This document shows, one piece after another, positions 37,393 through 45,935 of a stretch of 64,000 bases of DNA (position 1 is its first letter; every line of letters starts with the position of its first letter). Origin of the DNA: Oceanicaulis sp. HTCC2633 (GTDB taxonomy: Bacteria; Pseudomonadota; Alphaproteobacteria; Caulobacterales; Maricaulaceae). The notes under the pieces were generated by a model. That model made no database searches. It saw nothing but the letters and a program-made list of their open reading frames with translations, and had not been told where the DNA came from. The position numbers were made by a program, and so were the translations under genes. The stretch covers positions 1,319,251 through 1,383,250 of the forward strand of contig NZ_CH672428.1 of NCBI RefSeq assembly GCF_000152745.1, written 5' to 3'.

Positions 37393-37841
37393 CAGCCGGT
37401 TTTCTTGACGTGCCAGTTCACCACCATCTCAGCGACGGTCACGCCCTCGGCGTCGGCAATCGCAACGTTGATATCAAAGACGACCTTGCCGACGTCAGCG
37501 AGTTCCTGCCGGATCGCCTCGGCGTCTCGGTTCGCCACGGCGGTCGCCGTCAGATCGGTCTTGCCGGTCTTGAGATACTTGATGCTGGCATCCGCCGCCA
37601 CGGGCCGCGCCGCCAGCAACTGATCGCCCAGCACGCCGCCCAGCGCCGCGCCCGAGGCCGCCTCGCCCAGCGTGAACATGGCGCCGGCATGCATGGTCTG
37701 GATGTGGTTCTCCACCTCCGGACGCTTTTTCAGCGCCGCCACACCGCGCTGGGGCGAGACTTCAACGAGCTCAACGCCTGTCACCTTCGCGAACGGCACG
37801 GATTTATCCATATGATCCCGGATCATCTTATAGATCGACAT
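37392..37841 (-). CDS. PaaI/DUF4442-type hotdog thioesterase
   Basis: 149 aa, single hotdog fold. Recognisable segments are RPEVENHIQTMHAGAMFTLG (central helix lead with the His/Gly turn) followed by EAASGAALGGVLGD, and KYLKTGKTDLTATAVANRDA. Such proteins hydrolyse acyl-CoA esters; the substrate is unknown. ATG at 37841 has AGGAGG 6 nt upstream, and that ribosome site lies inside one arm of a 35-nt palindrome. First gene of a thioesterase-TetR(-serine hydrolase) operon. Confidence 0.88.
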   Translation of the reverse strand: MSIYKMIRDHMDKSVPFAKVTGVELVEVSPQRGVAALKKRPEVENHIQTMHAGAMFTLGEAASGAALGGVLGDQLLAARPVAADASIKYLKTGKTDLTATAVANRDAEAIRQELADVGKVVFDINVAIADAEGVTVAEMVVNWHVKKTG

Positions 37842-37845
37842 CAAA

Positions 37846-37880
37846 GCCTCCTAATGTCACCAGTGGTGACATTAGGAGGC
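37846..37880. promoter_or_regulatory. Perfect 35-nt palindrome overlapping the thioesterase ribosome site
   Basis: Two 17-nt arms around one central G at 37863; the core reads AATGTCACCA-G-TGGTGACATT. It overlaps the AGGAGG ribosome site of the gene starting at 37841. A TetR operator is the simplest reading, since the operon encodes a TetR protein, but the RNA would also form a long hairpin hiding the ribosome site. Confidence 0.7.
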
Positions 37881-37939
37881 GGAGGTTTGGGTGGCAAGGG
37901 GGAAGTTGGGGAATGAGTGCGACGTCGGCACTTCCAATG

Positions 37940-38349
37940 GGTCCCCGGGCCAAGCCCGAGGACCGAGATGTTTCTCTCTCCCCCCTCGGCCTTCGGACTT
38001 GATCCGGAGGCCCGTGCACCACCCGTCTCTCCCCATGTCATTCACCGGTTTATCCGGTGAATCCATGCCGTGACCTGTCATCGGACCCACCGGCATGGAT
38101 CCCCCGCATGAAGCGGGGGATGACAGGGTTTGAGTTATTGAAAACTCTCTTCTCTTTCCCCGCGCAGGCGGGGACCCAGAGATCATGAAACGCTGCGCTC
38201 CCGGCTCTGGGCCCCAGCCTTCGCTGGGGAAGAGATAAAAAGTAGAGCGCTGAATTCCCGGGCGAGCAGAGCGAAGACCCGGGACCTACTTCCGCGTAAA
38301 GCGCCCTATCCTGCACGAGGCCCCGGCTCGGCGATGCGCTTGGCCGGGG
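37940..38349. repeat. Mosaic of intergenic palindromic repeat units
   Basis: This 570-nt gene-free stretch between the thioesterase and E2 genes contains at least seven separate G/C-rich stem-loops: 37940-37964, 37988-38012, 38040-38062, 38099-38121, 38157-38174, 38212-38229, 38256-38284, plus 38321-38349. Their text (for example ATCCCCCGC-ATGAA-GCGGGGGAT) resembles the short palindromic elements scattered between genes in many alphaproteobacterial genomes. I see no coding potential; the short open frames here have no ribosome sites. Confidence 0.7.
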
Positions 38350-38360
38350 TTTCAGAACCA

Positions 38361-38391
38361 AACAAAAAGCCCGGCGCAAGCGCCGGGCTTT
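38361..38391 (-). terminator. Terminator of the bkd operon
   Basis: AAAGCCCGGCG (38366-38376) and CGCCGGGCTTT (38381-38391) with a CAAG loop; T5 follows on the minus strand. It ends transcription of E1 alpha - E1 beta - E2, so the distant lpdA is not in the same transcript unless it is read through. Confidence 0.92.
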
Positions 38392-38413
38392 CAGTCTGGG
38401 CCGGGCACAAGCC

Positions 38414-39727
38414 CTAGTCCATGAACAGCGTCGCGGGGTTTTCGAGATACCCCTTCATCTCCTGCACCAGCAAGGCCGCTTCATAGCCGTCCACGATGCG
38501 GTGATCGAAGCTGGAGGACAGGTTCATGATCTTCTTCGGCACCACGCGGCCCGCCTCGTCATAGCGCGGCAGGGTCTGCATCTTGTTCACGCCGATGATC
38601 GCCGTCTCGGGATGGTTGATCACCGGGGTGGTGACAATGCCGCCAATGGCGCCCAGCGAGGTGATGGTGATGGTGGAGCCCGTCAGCTCGTCCTTGGTGG
38701 CCTTGCCCGCCTTGGCCGCATCGCCCAGGCGCTTCACCTCGGCGGCGACTTCCCAGATATCGAGACTTTCGGCGTGCTTGATCACCGGCACCATCAGCCC
38801 GTTGGGCGTGGCGGCGGCGATGCCGCAATGCACGCCGTCATGCTGGGTCAGCAGCGAGCCATCGGTGTCGAAATGGGCGTTCGCCTGCGGGAATTTCGGC
38901 AGGGATTTCACGAGCGCCAGAACGAGGAACGGAATGATGGTCAGCTTGGTCTGATCATCTGACTTCTTCGCATTCATGTGCGCGCGCAGGTCTTCGAGCG
39001 CGGTCAGATCGATCTCGTCCACATAGGTGATGTGCGGGATGGTGCGCTTGGCGTGCGCCATGTTCTCGGCGATCTTGCGGCGCAGGCCGATGACCTTGAT
39101 GTCCTGCTTGCCGGTGCGCGGCGCCTTGGACGCGCCAGCCCCACCCGCTTTCGAGACAAGACGACCGCCCGCGGCGATGAAATCATCAAGATCATTATGG
39201 GTGATCCGGCCCGCCGGACCCGTGCCCGGCACATGGGCGAGATCAATGTCGGCCTCAAGCGCGCGCTGACGCACCGCCGGGCTCGCCAGCGGACGTTCGC
39301 CATTGGAACGCGCAGGCGCGGCGGTTTTCGCCGGAGCCGCCGCCGGAGCCGGTTTCGGCTCGGGCTTGGGTTCCGGCTTCGGTTCGGGTTTCGGCTCTTC
39401 CTTGGGGGCCTCGGCCTTGGACTCCTCCTTGGGAGCGTCCTTGGTTTCCGGCTCCGCCGTGTTCTCGACATCATCGGGGACTTCACCGTCCACATCGATG
39501 ACGAGGATTTCGGTGCCGACCGCGATCACTTCACCGGGCTCGCCGACAATGGATTTGACCACGCCGTTCACGGCGCAGGGAATCTCGACGGTCGCCTTGT
39601 CGGTCATCACATCGAGGATGTGCTGGTCTTCAGTGACCTTGTCGCCGGCCTTGATGTGCCATTCGACGATTTCCGCCTCGACGACGCCTTCGCCCACATC
39701 GGGGAGCTTGTACTTGTATTCGCTCAT
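38414..39727 (-). CDS. bkdB: Branched-chain 2-oxoacid dehydrogenase E2 (dihydrolipoyl acyltransferase)
   Basis: 437 aa. One lipoyl domain with the lipoylated Lys in DVMTDKATVEIPCAV (about residue 43), a Glu/Pro/Lys linker built of repeated EPKP units, a peripheral subunit-binding domain (LASPAVRQRALEADIDLAHV, PGTGPAGRITHNDLDDF) and the catalytic acyltransferase domain ending with SSSFDHRIVDGYEAA, which carries the HRxxDG active site. ATG at 39727 lies two bases after the E1 beta stop. Together with E1 alpha/beta it forms the branched-chain acyl-CoA producing complex; the BCKDH rather than pyruvate assignment is from the E1 sequences and gene order. Confidence 0.95.
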   Translation of the reverse strand: MSEYKYKLPDVGEGVVEAEIVEWHIKAGDKVTEDQHILDVMTDKATVEIPCAVNGVVKSIVGEPGEVIAVGTEILVIDVDGEVPDDVENTAEPETKDAPKEESKAEAPKEEPKPEPKPEPKPEPKPAPAAAPAKTAAPARSNGERPLASPAVRQRALEADIDLAHVPGTGPAGRITHNDLDDFIAAGGRLVSKAGGAGASKAPRTGKQDIKVIGLRRKIAENMAHAKRTIPHITYVDEIDLTALEDLRAHMNAKKSDDQTKLTIIPFLVLALVKSLPKFPQANAHFDTDGSLLTQHDGVHCGIAAATPNGLMVPVIKHAESLDIWEVAAEVKRLGDAAKAGKATKDELTGSTITITSLGAIGGIVTTPVINHPETAIIGVNKMQTLPRYDEAGRVVPKKIMNLSSSFDHRIVDGYEAALLVQEMKGYLENPATLFMD

Positions 39728-39729
39728 GC

Positions 39730-40743
39730 TCAGGCCTCCGTCACGGTCTTCATCGCGCGGGCAAAACGGTCGCGCGTGGGGAAGTACGCCCATTCATGGG
39801 CGTGCGGATAGGGAATGTCCCAGCCGGTCAGGCGGAAGATCGGCGCTTCCAGAGCGTAGAAGCATTCTTCCTGGATCTGGGCGGCCAGCTCGGCGCCGAA
39901 ACCCGAGGTGCGCGGCGCTTCCTGGGCGACGACGACCCGACCGGTCTTGTTCACCGACTTGGCGATGGTCTCGATATCATAGGGCACGAGCGTCTTGAGA
40001 TCGATGATCTCGGCGTCGATGCCCGCCGCTTCGGCGGCCGCCTGAGCGACGTGAACCAGCGTGCCATAGGCGATGACGGTGCAGGCTTCGCCTTCGCGGA
40101 CGACTTCCGCCTTGCCCAGCTCGACGGTGTAATGGCCTTCGGGGACCTCGCCCTTGGCGTGCTTGGCCCAGGATTTCAGCGGAGTGTCCGGCACGCCGTC
40201 AAAGGGGCCGTTATAGATCCGCTTGGGCTCGAAGAAGATCACCGGATCGCCGCTTTCCAGCGCCGCGATCAGCAAGCCCTTGGCGTCATACGGGTTGGAC
40301 GGCACGACGACCTGAAGACCCGGCACATGGGTGAAGAAGGCTTCCGGGCTCATCGAGTGGGTCTGGCCGCCGCGAATGCCGCCGCCCCAGGGCGAGCGCA
40401 CCACGCAGCCCGAAGTGAACTGACCCGCCGAGCGATAGCGGATGCGGCTCATCTCGGAGATGATCTGGTCGATGGCCGGGAAAATGTAGTCGGCGAACTG
40501 GATCTCGGCGATGGGCTTGAGCCCCTTGGCCGCCATGCCGACCGCCATGCCGGCGATCGCCGCCTCGTTGATCGGGGTGTCGAACACCCGGTCGAGGCCG
40601 TATTTCTCCTGCAGCTTGTCGGTGGCCTTGAAGACGCCGCCGAAATAGCCCGCATCCTCGCCGAAGATCACGACGTCCGGATCACGCTCCAGCAGCACGT
40701 CCATGGCGGAGTTCAGCGCCTGAATGATGTTCATGGCCGGCAT
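39730..40743 (-). CDS. bkdA2: Branched-chain 2-oxoacid dehydrogenase E1 beta subunit
   Basis: 337 aa transketolase-like beta subunit. Typical segments are NIIQALNSAMDVLLERDPDV, then [40 protein letters not shown] and the C-terminal VVVAQEAPRTSGFGAELAAQ and RLTGWDIPYPHAHEWAYFP, which are characteristic of the 2-oxoisovalerate rather than pyruvate enzyme. Starts 3 nt after the E1 alpha stop; E2 follows directly. Cytosolic; uses thiamine diphosphate with the alpha subunit. Confidence 0.96.
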   Translation of the reverse strand: MPAMNIIQALNSAMDVLLERDPDVVIFGEDAGYFGGVFKATDKLQEKYGLDRVFDTPINEAAIAGMAVGMAAKGLKPIAEIQFADYIFPAIDQIISEMSRIRYRSAGQFTSGCVVRSPWGGGIRGGQTHSMSPEAFFTHVPGLQVVVPSNPYDAKGLLIAALESGDPVIFFEPKRIYNGPFDGVPDTPLKSWAKHAKGEVPEGHYTVELGKAEVVREGEACTVIAYGTLVHVAQAAAEAAGIDAEIIDLKTLVPYDIETIAKSVNKTGRVVVAQEAPRTSGFGAELAAQIQEECFYALEAPIFRLTGWDIPYPHAHEWAYFPTRDRFARAMKTVTEA

Positions 40744-40746
40744 GGA

Positions 40747-41976
40747 TTAAACCCCCAGATCCTGGCGTTGACGGCGCAGGCGCCAGTCAGGCTTGGCGTA
40801 GACGTCCTCGAAAATGCTCTCGGTGGGGCTGAGCGGGCCTTCATGCAGCGTGCCGTGGCTTTCCGCTTCCTTGTAGGATTTCACCACCAGCGCCGTCATC
40901 TGCTCTTCCAGCTTGGCGTGGCGGTCTTCATCCCACTCGCCCTTGCCGATCAGATGCTGCTTGAGGCGCTCGATGGGATCGCCCAGCGGCCAGCGGTCGA
41001 ATTCGGTCTTCGGACGGTATTTGGTCGGGTCATCCGAGGTGGAGTGCGCATCGGCGCGATAGGTGAACAGCTCAAGCACCGTCGCGCCCTTGCCCTGGCG
41101 CGCCCGCTCGGCGGCCCACTGGGTCGCGGCGTAGACGGCGAGGAAGTCATTGCCGTCCACCCGGATCGACGCCAGGCCATAGCCCAGCCCCTTCGCCGCA
41201 AAGGTCGGCGCATCGCCGCGGGCGATGTTCTGGGTGGAGGAGATGGCCCACTGATTGTTCACGACGTTGAAGATCACCGGCGCGCGATAGGTGGACGCCA
41301 GCGTCAGACCCGCGTGGAAGTCGCCTTCCGCCGTCGTGCCGTCGCCAATCCAGCTCGCGGCGATCTGGTCCTCGCCCTTGTAGGCGCACGCCATGGCGTA
41401 ACCGGCGGCCTGCGGGAACTGGGTGCCCAGATTGCCCGAGATCGTGAAGAAGCTGCCTTCGGCCCAGGTGTAGTGCACCGGCAGCTGACGCCCCTTGAGA
41501 TTATCGCGGCTGTTGGAGATGCAATGGCACATCATGTCCACGATGTTGCGCCCGCGTGCGAACAGGATGCCCTGCTGGCGATAGCTGGGGAACACCATGT
41601 CATTGGGCTTGAGCGCCATGGCGGCGGCGACGGCGACCGCCTCCTCGCCCGTGGACTTCATGTAGAAGCTCATCTTGCCCTGGCGCTGCAGCTTCAGCAT
41701 GCGCTCGTCATAGATGCGGGTGAGCACCATATGGCTCAGACCCTCGCGCAGGACTTCCGGGCTCAGCTCCGGGTTCCAGTCCCCGACCGCCTGGTGGTTA
41801 TGGTCGAGCACGCCCACAAGGCCGGTGGCCAGGTCGCGGGTCTCTTCCCAGCCCGAAGACGGATCCGGGCGCGGCGCCTCGCCAGCCTTCTGCAGGTCAA
41901 GATGGGTGAAGTCGGGCTCGTCCCCCGGCCGATAGGGCGGGGTCGGAACATGGAAGCGGGATTGGCCGTTCGACAT
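40747..41976 (-). CDS. bkdA1: Branched-chain 2-oxoacid dehydrogenase E1 alpha subunit
   Basis: 409 aa. The thiamine-diphosphate motif begins WIGDGTTAEGDFHAGLTLAS and ends VIFNVVNNQWAISS (GDG ... NN). The YRADAHSTSDDPTKYRP segment is the phosphorylation-loop region conserved in branched-chain E1 alpha, and the extended N-terminus fits that subgroup. First gene of the leftward operon; the 250-bp upstream region to 42230 shows no clear operator or promoter I can name. Oxidatively decarboxylates the keto acids from Leu, Ile and Val. Confidence 0.96.
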   Translation of the reverse strand: MSNGQSRFHVPTPPYRPGDEPDFTHLDLQKAGEAPRPDPSSGWEETRDLATGLVGVLDHNHQAVGDWNPELSPEVLREGLSHMVLTRIYDERMLKLQRQGKMSFYMKSTGEEAVAVAAAMALKPNDMVFPSYRQQGILFARGRNIVDMMCHCISNSRDNLKGRQLPVHYTWAEGSFFTISGNLGTQFPQAAGYAMACAYKGEDQIAASWIGDGTTAEGDFHAGLTLASTYRAPVIFNVVNNQWAISSTQNIARGDAPTFAAKGLGYGLASIRVDGNDFLAVYAATQWAAERARQGKGATVLELFTYRADAHSTSDDPTKYRPKTEFDRWPLGDPIERLKQHLIGKGEWDEDRHAKLEEQMTALVVKSYKEAESHGTLHEGPLSPTESIFEDVYAKPDWRLRRQRQDLGV

Positions 41977-42239
41977 GCTTTGTCCGTACGTTTCTTCAAG
42001 CCATACAAGGCTTTTCGGGCTGCGAGGTAGCGATCTGGAGAGCGTTTGGCAAGCGACGCGCGGCGGACAAAGCCATGCTGCAGCGCGTCATAAATCGAGA
42101 AATTAAGGCGGAAGACATCGCACCGGGGCCGCAATTCACCCCGCCTGACGGACGCTGCAACGCTGCGCGCGCCACTTGATTTACCAATCAGAAGTTACAC
42201 CCCGGACAATCATGACCACATGCCGAATGGGTGGACCTC

Positions 42240-42683
42240 ATGCCTCGCGCGAATCTGGCGAACATGCTCATCTGCAACAGACCGCGGATCTGGTATCTCG
42301 CTGTGACGGGACAGGAGACGGTTCGCGGAGCCATGGGCAATCTGCAGGAATTGCAGCGGCGCATCGAGGTCGATCGCATACAGGGCGCCATCTTCGATTT
42401 CCGAAAGCTGGACGGCTATGACCCGATGCAGGACTGGATCGGCTTCCTGAAAGGACTGGCGATCAATGTGCCCCATGGCCTGCCCCTGGCCTGGCTGGCG
42501 CATTCTCATGGCGCCAACGCGGCTCAGAGACTGGCGCGGGCGGCCCAGAAGTCCGGCGCCCTGTCCCAGTTCTGCATGAACTGGGAGGCGGCGTTGATGA
42601 CCGTCGGGCTTCCGCAGAAGTTCAAGGATCCGCTGCCCGGTCTTCTGACGCCCCCCGATGATGACGTCCTGTTCCTCGACTGA
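42240..42683 (+). CDS. Hypothetical protein, possible STAS-like fold, 147 aa
   Basis: Unknown. The pattern of a short N-terminal strand (RIWYLAVTGQETVRGAMGNL), a helix, a strand ending in Asp (GAIFDFRKLDGY) and a second helix-strand pair recalls STAS/SpoIIAA-type domains found as one-domain proteins in alphaproteobacteria. This is a structural guess only. A GTG at 42231 would add three residues; neither start has a strong ribosome site. Soluble, one Cys. The gene ends just before a bidirectional terminator. Confidence 0.75.
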   Translation: MPRANLANMLICNRPRIWYLAVTGQETVRGAMGNLQELQRRIEVDRIQGAIFDFRKLDGYDPMQDWIGFLKGLAINVPHGLPLAWLAHSHGANAAQRLARAAQKSGALSQFCMNWEAALMTVGLPQKFKDPLPGLLTPPDDDVLFLD

Positions 42684-42687
42684 CACG

Positions 42688-42717
42688 AAAAAGCCCCGAC
42701 CAGCAGGCCGGGGCTTT
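42688..42717. terminator. Bidirectional terminator between convergent genes
   Basis: AAAGCCCCG (42690-42698) and CGGGGCTTT (42709-42717) with A-rich left and T-rich right flanks, between the hypothetical gene and the thiolase stop. Confidence 0.9.
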
Positions 42718-42740
42718 CTCGATCAGCACTCGGCCGCCGA

Positions 42741-43928
42741 CTAGTTCAGGCGCTCGATCGCGACTGCGGTGGCTTCGCCGCCGCCAATGCAGAGCGAGGC
42801 GACGCCCTTGGACTTGCCATGCTTTTCCAGCGCGGCGATCAGGGTGACCATGATGCGCGCGCCGGAGGCGCCGATCGGGTGACCCAGCGCACAGGCGCCG
42901 CCATTGACGTTCACCACGTCATGGCTGAGGCCCAGCTCCTTCATCGCGATCATCGGGACCACGGCGAAGGCTTCGTTGATTTCCCAGAGATCCACATCGT
43001 CCTTGGTCCAGCCCGCCTTTTCCAGAACCTTGCGCATGGCCGGAACCGGCGCGGTGGTGAAATAGGCCGGCTCGTGGGCGTGAGCGGCGGTGGCGACGAT
43101 CTTCGCCAGCGGCTTGAGGCCGCGGCGTTCCGCTTCGCTCTGACGCATCATCACCAGCGCAGCTGCGCCATCGGAAATGGCGGAGGCGTTCGCCGCGGTC
43201 ACGGTGCCATCCTTGCCAAAGGCCGGTTTCAGGCTCGGGATCTTTTCCGGGCGCGCCTTGCGGGGCAGCTCGTCGGTCTCGACCACCGTCTCGCCCTTGC
43301 GGTCCTTGATGGTGACCGGGGTGATCTCGCGCTTGAAATCGCCCTGTTCAGTGGCGCGGATGGCGCGGGCGAGGGTTTCCAGCGCATAGGCGTCCTGGTC
43401 CTCACGGGTGAACTGGTGCTCACGGGCGATCATGTCGGCGAACACGCCCATGGCGTTGCCTTCATAGGCGTCCTCGAGACCATCCTGGGCCATGTGATCC
43501 TTGATCACGTCATGGCCATACTTGAAGCCGGTGCGGTGGTTCGGCAGCAGGTGCGGCGCGTTGGTCATGGATTCCATGCCGCCCGCCACGATCACAGAGG
43601 CGTCGCCCGAGGCGATGGAGGCGCGGCCCATAATGGCGGCCTGCATGCCGGAGCCGCACATCTTGTTCAGCGTGGTCGCCTCGACCGATTTGGGCAGACC
43701 GCCCTTGATGGCCGCCTGGCGCGCCGGGGCCTGGCCCTGGCCAGCGCTGAGCACATTGCCCATGTAGATGAGGTCCACATCGTCGCCTGCGACGCCGGCT
43801 TCGGCGAGCGCGGCCTTGACCGCTTCGGCGCCCAGCTCATTGGCGGACAGGCCCGCCAGTTCACCCATCAGGCCGCCCATCGGGGTGCGAGCCATACCAA
43901 CGATGACAATCGGATCTTCGGCACTCAT
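42741..43928 (-). CDS. Acetyl-CoA C-acetyltransferase (thiolase)
   Basis: 395 aa. Thiolase landmarks: nucleophile Cys in TTLNKMCGSGMQAAIMG (about residue 89), GGMESMTNAPHLLP, NEAFAVVPMIAMKEL with the NEAF motif, NVNGGACALGHPIGASGARI and the second catalytic Cys in SLCIGGGEA. The biosynthetic/degradative acetoacetyl-CoA type is most likely. AGGAGA precedes the ATG at 43928; an in-frame upstream extension is not conserved in character. Probably part of acyl-CoA or ketogenic amino acid breakdown with the nearby BCKDH genes, though it is not in their operon. Confidence 0.95.
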   Translation of the reverse strand: MSAEDPIVIVGMARTPMGGLMGELAGLSANELGAEAVKAALAEAGVAGDDVDLIYMGNVLSAGQGQAPARQAAIKGGLPKSVEATTLNKMCGSGMQAAIMGRASIASGDASVIVAGGMESMTNAPHLLPNHRTGFKYGHDVIKDHMAQDGLEDAYEGNAMGVFADMIAREHQFTREDQDAYALETLARAIRATEQGDFKREITPVTIKDRKGETVVETDELPRKARPEKIPSLKPAFGKDGTVTAANASAISDGAAALVMMRQSEAERRGLKPLAKIVATAAHAHEPAYFTTAPVPAMRKVLEKAGWTKDDVDLWEINEAFAVVPMIAMKELGLSHDVVNVNGGACALGHPIGASGARIMVTLIAALEKHGKSKGVASLCIGGGEATAVAIERLN

Positions 43929-43992
43929 GGTCCGTCTCCTATCATTATTGCGGCCGGCTCGGCGGCCGGTCATTGGGCAGGAGAAAAAGGCC

Positions 43993-44514
43993 TTGTTTCG
44001 CACCGCGTCAAGTCTGCTCGCATCCGCAGCAGCCCGGCTCAGGACGCTTCCGGGCCTGCAAGGCCTCGTTGAAGGAGCAGCTGCGCTGGGGCTTTTCGGG
44101 CTGACAGCCTTCGCAATTCACACACTTATGAGCCCCATTCACTTTTCTATGGGGCTGCCGGGGCTGCGCAATGATCCGGATGCATTTCTACGTCTGGCGG
44201 CAATCGCGCTCTTGATACCCGCTCTGGGTGAGGAGCTGGTGTTCCGGGGGATTCTCCAGCCTGCCCGCATGTCCACGACCAAAGACTTGGCGATCAGCGC
44301 GCTGTCGCTCGCCGCCTTCGTGCTCTGGCACCCGGTTCAGGTCTGGCTCGGCCTGCCCATGGCGCAACCGGTCTTCACCGAACCGGCTTTCCTGACCCTC
44401 GTCGCGGCTGTCGGTGCGCTCTGCACCGCCCTCACCCATCGAACGGGCAGTCTGTGGCCCGCCATGGCGTTGCACTGGGTCGTGGTTGTGGGGTGGAAGG
44501 CGGGGACGGGTTAA
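43993..44514 (+). CDS. CPBP family intramembrane glutamic protease
   Basis: 173 aa with four hydrophobic segments. CPBP (Abi/Rce1) motifs are present: [10 protein letters not shown] (EExxxR), a conserved His after the next helix ([12 protein letters not shown]) and the last HW pair in [12 protein letters not shown] place the start at TTG 43993 because AGGAG lies 9 nt before it; no ATG or GTG fits, and earlier in-frame codons run antisense into the thiolase. Substrate unknown. Its stop shares TTAA with the convergent mnmA stop. Confidence 0.85.
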   Translation: MFRTASSLLASAAARLRTLPGLQGLVEGAAALGLFGLTAFAIHTLMSPIHFSMGLPGLRNDPDAFLRLAAIALLIPALGEELVFRGILQPARMSTTKDLAISALSLAAFVLWHPVQVWLGLPMAQPVFTEPAFLTLVAAVGALCTALTHRTGSLWPAMALHWVVVVGWKAGTG

Positions 44515-45746
44515 GCCGTCGCCCGAATCCAGCCGCCGCCCAACACCCGGTCATGATCGGGATGAGAATAGAAGACGCAGGCCTGGCCCGGCGCAACGCC
44601 CTCTTCGCCCGTTTCCAGCAGCACGAAGACGCCGTCTCCGGTCACCTCCAGAATCGCCGGTTTGGGCGGACGGGTGGAGCGCACCTTGATGCCGACGGTC
44701 AGACCGTCCGCTTCGGAGAGGTCGCCATCGCCGATCCAGTTCACATCGGTCAGGGTGATCCTGCGCACCTGCAAGGCTTCGCGCGGGCCGACAATGACCT
44801 GCGCGTTTTCCGCGTCCAGCCGCACCACATAGAGCGGCTCGCCCGTCGCAATGCCGAGCCCGCGACGCTGGCCCACGGTGTAGCGCAGCACGCCCTCATG
44901 CTCGCCCATCACCCGACCATCCAGATGCACGATCTCGCCGGGACGCGACGCGCCCGGACGCACCTTCTCCACCACCGCGGCGTAATCACCGTCGGGCACG
45001 AAGCAGATGTCCTGGCTGTCGGGCTTGGCGGCCACGATGAGGCCCAGCGCGGCGGCAAGCTCGCGGGTCTGCTCCTTGTTCAGATGACCCAGCGGGAAGC
45101 GCAGATAATCAAGCTGCTCCTCTGTGGTCGCGAACAGGAAATAGGACTGGTCCTTGCCCGCATCGGCGGCGCGGCGCAGCTCGGGCCGGTTCCCGCTCAT
45201 GGTGCGCTGGATGTAGTGCCCCGTCACAAGGCAATCCGCGCCCAATTGCTTGGAGGTGGCCAAGAGGTCCGCGAACTTCACGGACTGATTGCAGCGCACG
45301 CAGGGGATGGGGGTGAAGCCCGCCAGATACGTGTCGGCGAAATCCTCGATCACCGCCTCGCGGAACCGGGTTTCATAGTCGAGCACGTAATGGGCGAAGC
45401 CCATGGCCTCCGCCACGCGGCGGGCGTCATGGATGTCCTGGCCTGCACAGCAGGCGCCTTTACGGTGCACGGCCTCGCCATGATCGTAGAGCTGCAGCGT
45501 CATGCCCACGACCTGATAGCCCGCGCGATGCAGCACCGCCGCCACGACGGAACTGTCCACCCCGCCGGACATGGCCGCGACCACGCGGTGGTCAGAGGGC
45601 TCGCCGCCCAGATTGAGGAATTCGCCCGTCAGCCCGTACTTGGCCATCAGCGCGTCCACGCGCGCTTCATCCAGAGCCGGTTTCGGCATGTCAGGCATTG
45701 ACGCGCCCGCGTTCGAACGCGGCGCGTTGGAAATCAATGTCGTCAT
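44511..45746 (-). CDS. mnmA: tRNA-specific 2-thiouridylase MnmA
   Basis: About 411 aa. Makes the 2-thio group of U34 in tRNA-Lys, -Glu and -Gln using ATP and sulfur from a relay. PP-loop [14 protein letters not shown], first catalytic Cys in [22 protein letters not shown], and second catalytic Cys in [15 protein letters not shown]. Two adjacent ATGs (45749, 45746) follow GGGGGAGAGG; the second has the better spacing. The in-frame hydrophobic extension further upstream is not part of the family. Confidence 0.96.
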   Translation of the reverse strand: MTTLISNAPRSNAGASMPDMPKPALDEARVDALMAKYGLTGEFLNLGGEPSDHRVVAAMSGGVDSSVVAAVLHRAGYQVVGMTLQLYDHGEAVHRKGACCAGQDIHDARRVAEAMGFAHYVLDYETRFREAVIEDFADTYLAGFTPIPCVRCNQSVKFADLLATSKQLGADCLVTGHYIQRTMSGNRPELRRAADAGKDQSYFLFATTEEQLDYLRFPLGHLNKEQTRELAAALGLIVAAKPDSQDICFVPDGDYAAVVEKVRPGASRPGEIVHLDGRVMGEHEGVLRYTVGQRRGLGIATGEPLYVVRLDAENAQVIVGPREALQVRRITLTDVNWIGDGDLSEADGLTVGIKVRSTRPPKPAILEVTGDGVFVLLETGEEGVAPGQACVFYSHPDHDRVLGGGWIRATA

Positions 45747-45935
45747 CATCCTCTCCCCCGCCGGGTCAAGATCGGCGGCGAACAGCAACAGGAGCGCGGC
45801 ATATAAGGCCAAAACGGCTTCAAGGCCACACAACCAGATCACATTTTCTTTGTTAACGCCTTCGCCTCAGACTTCTTCAGCTTTTGTTAGGCACACTCAT
45901 GAGTTCGTGGGTGAAGTCGATACATGGGGATTTCA

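Noticed and set aside
37410-38379. Short open frames across the palindromic mosaic
   Set aside because: They translate the repeats, have no ribosome sites and no consistent codon pattern.
39796-42030. 744-aa plus-strand open frame opposite E1 alpha and beta
   Set aside because: Antisense to two clearly recognised, motif-complete genes.
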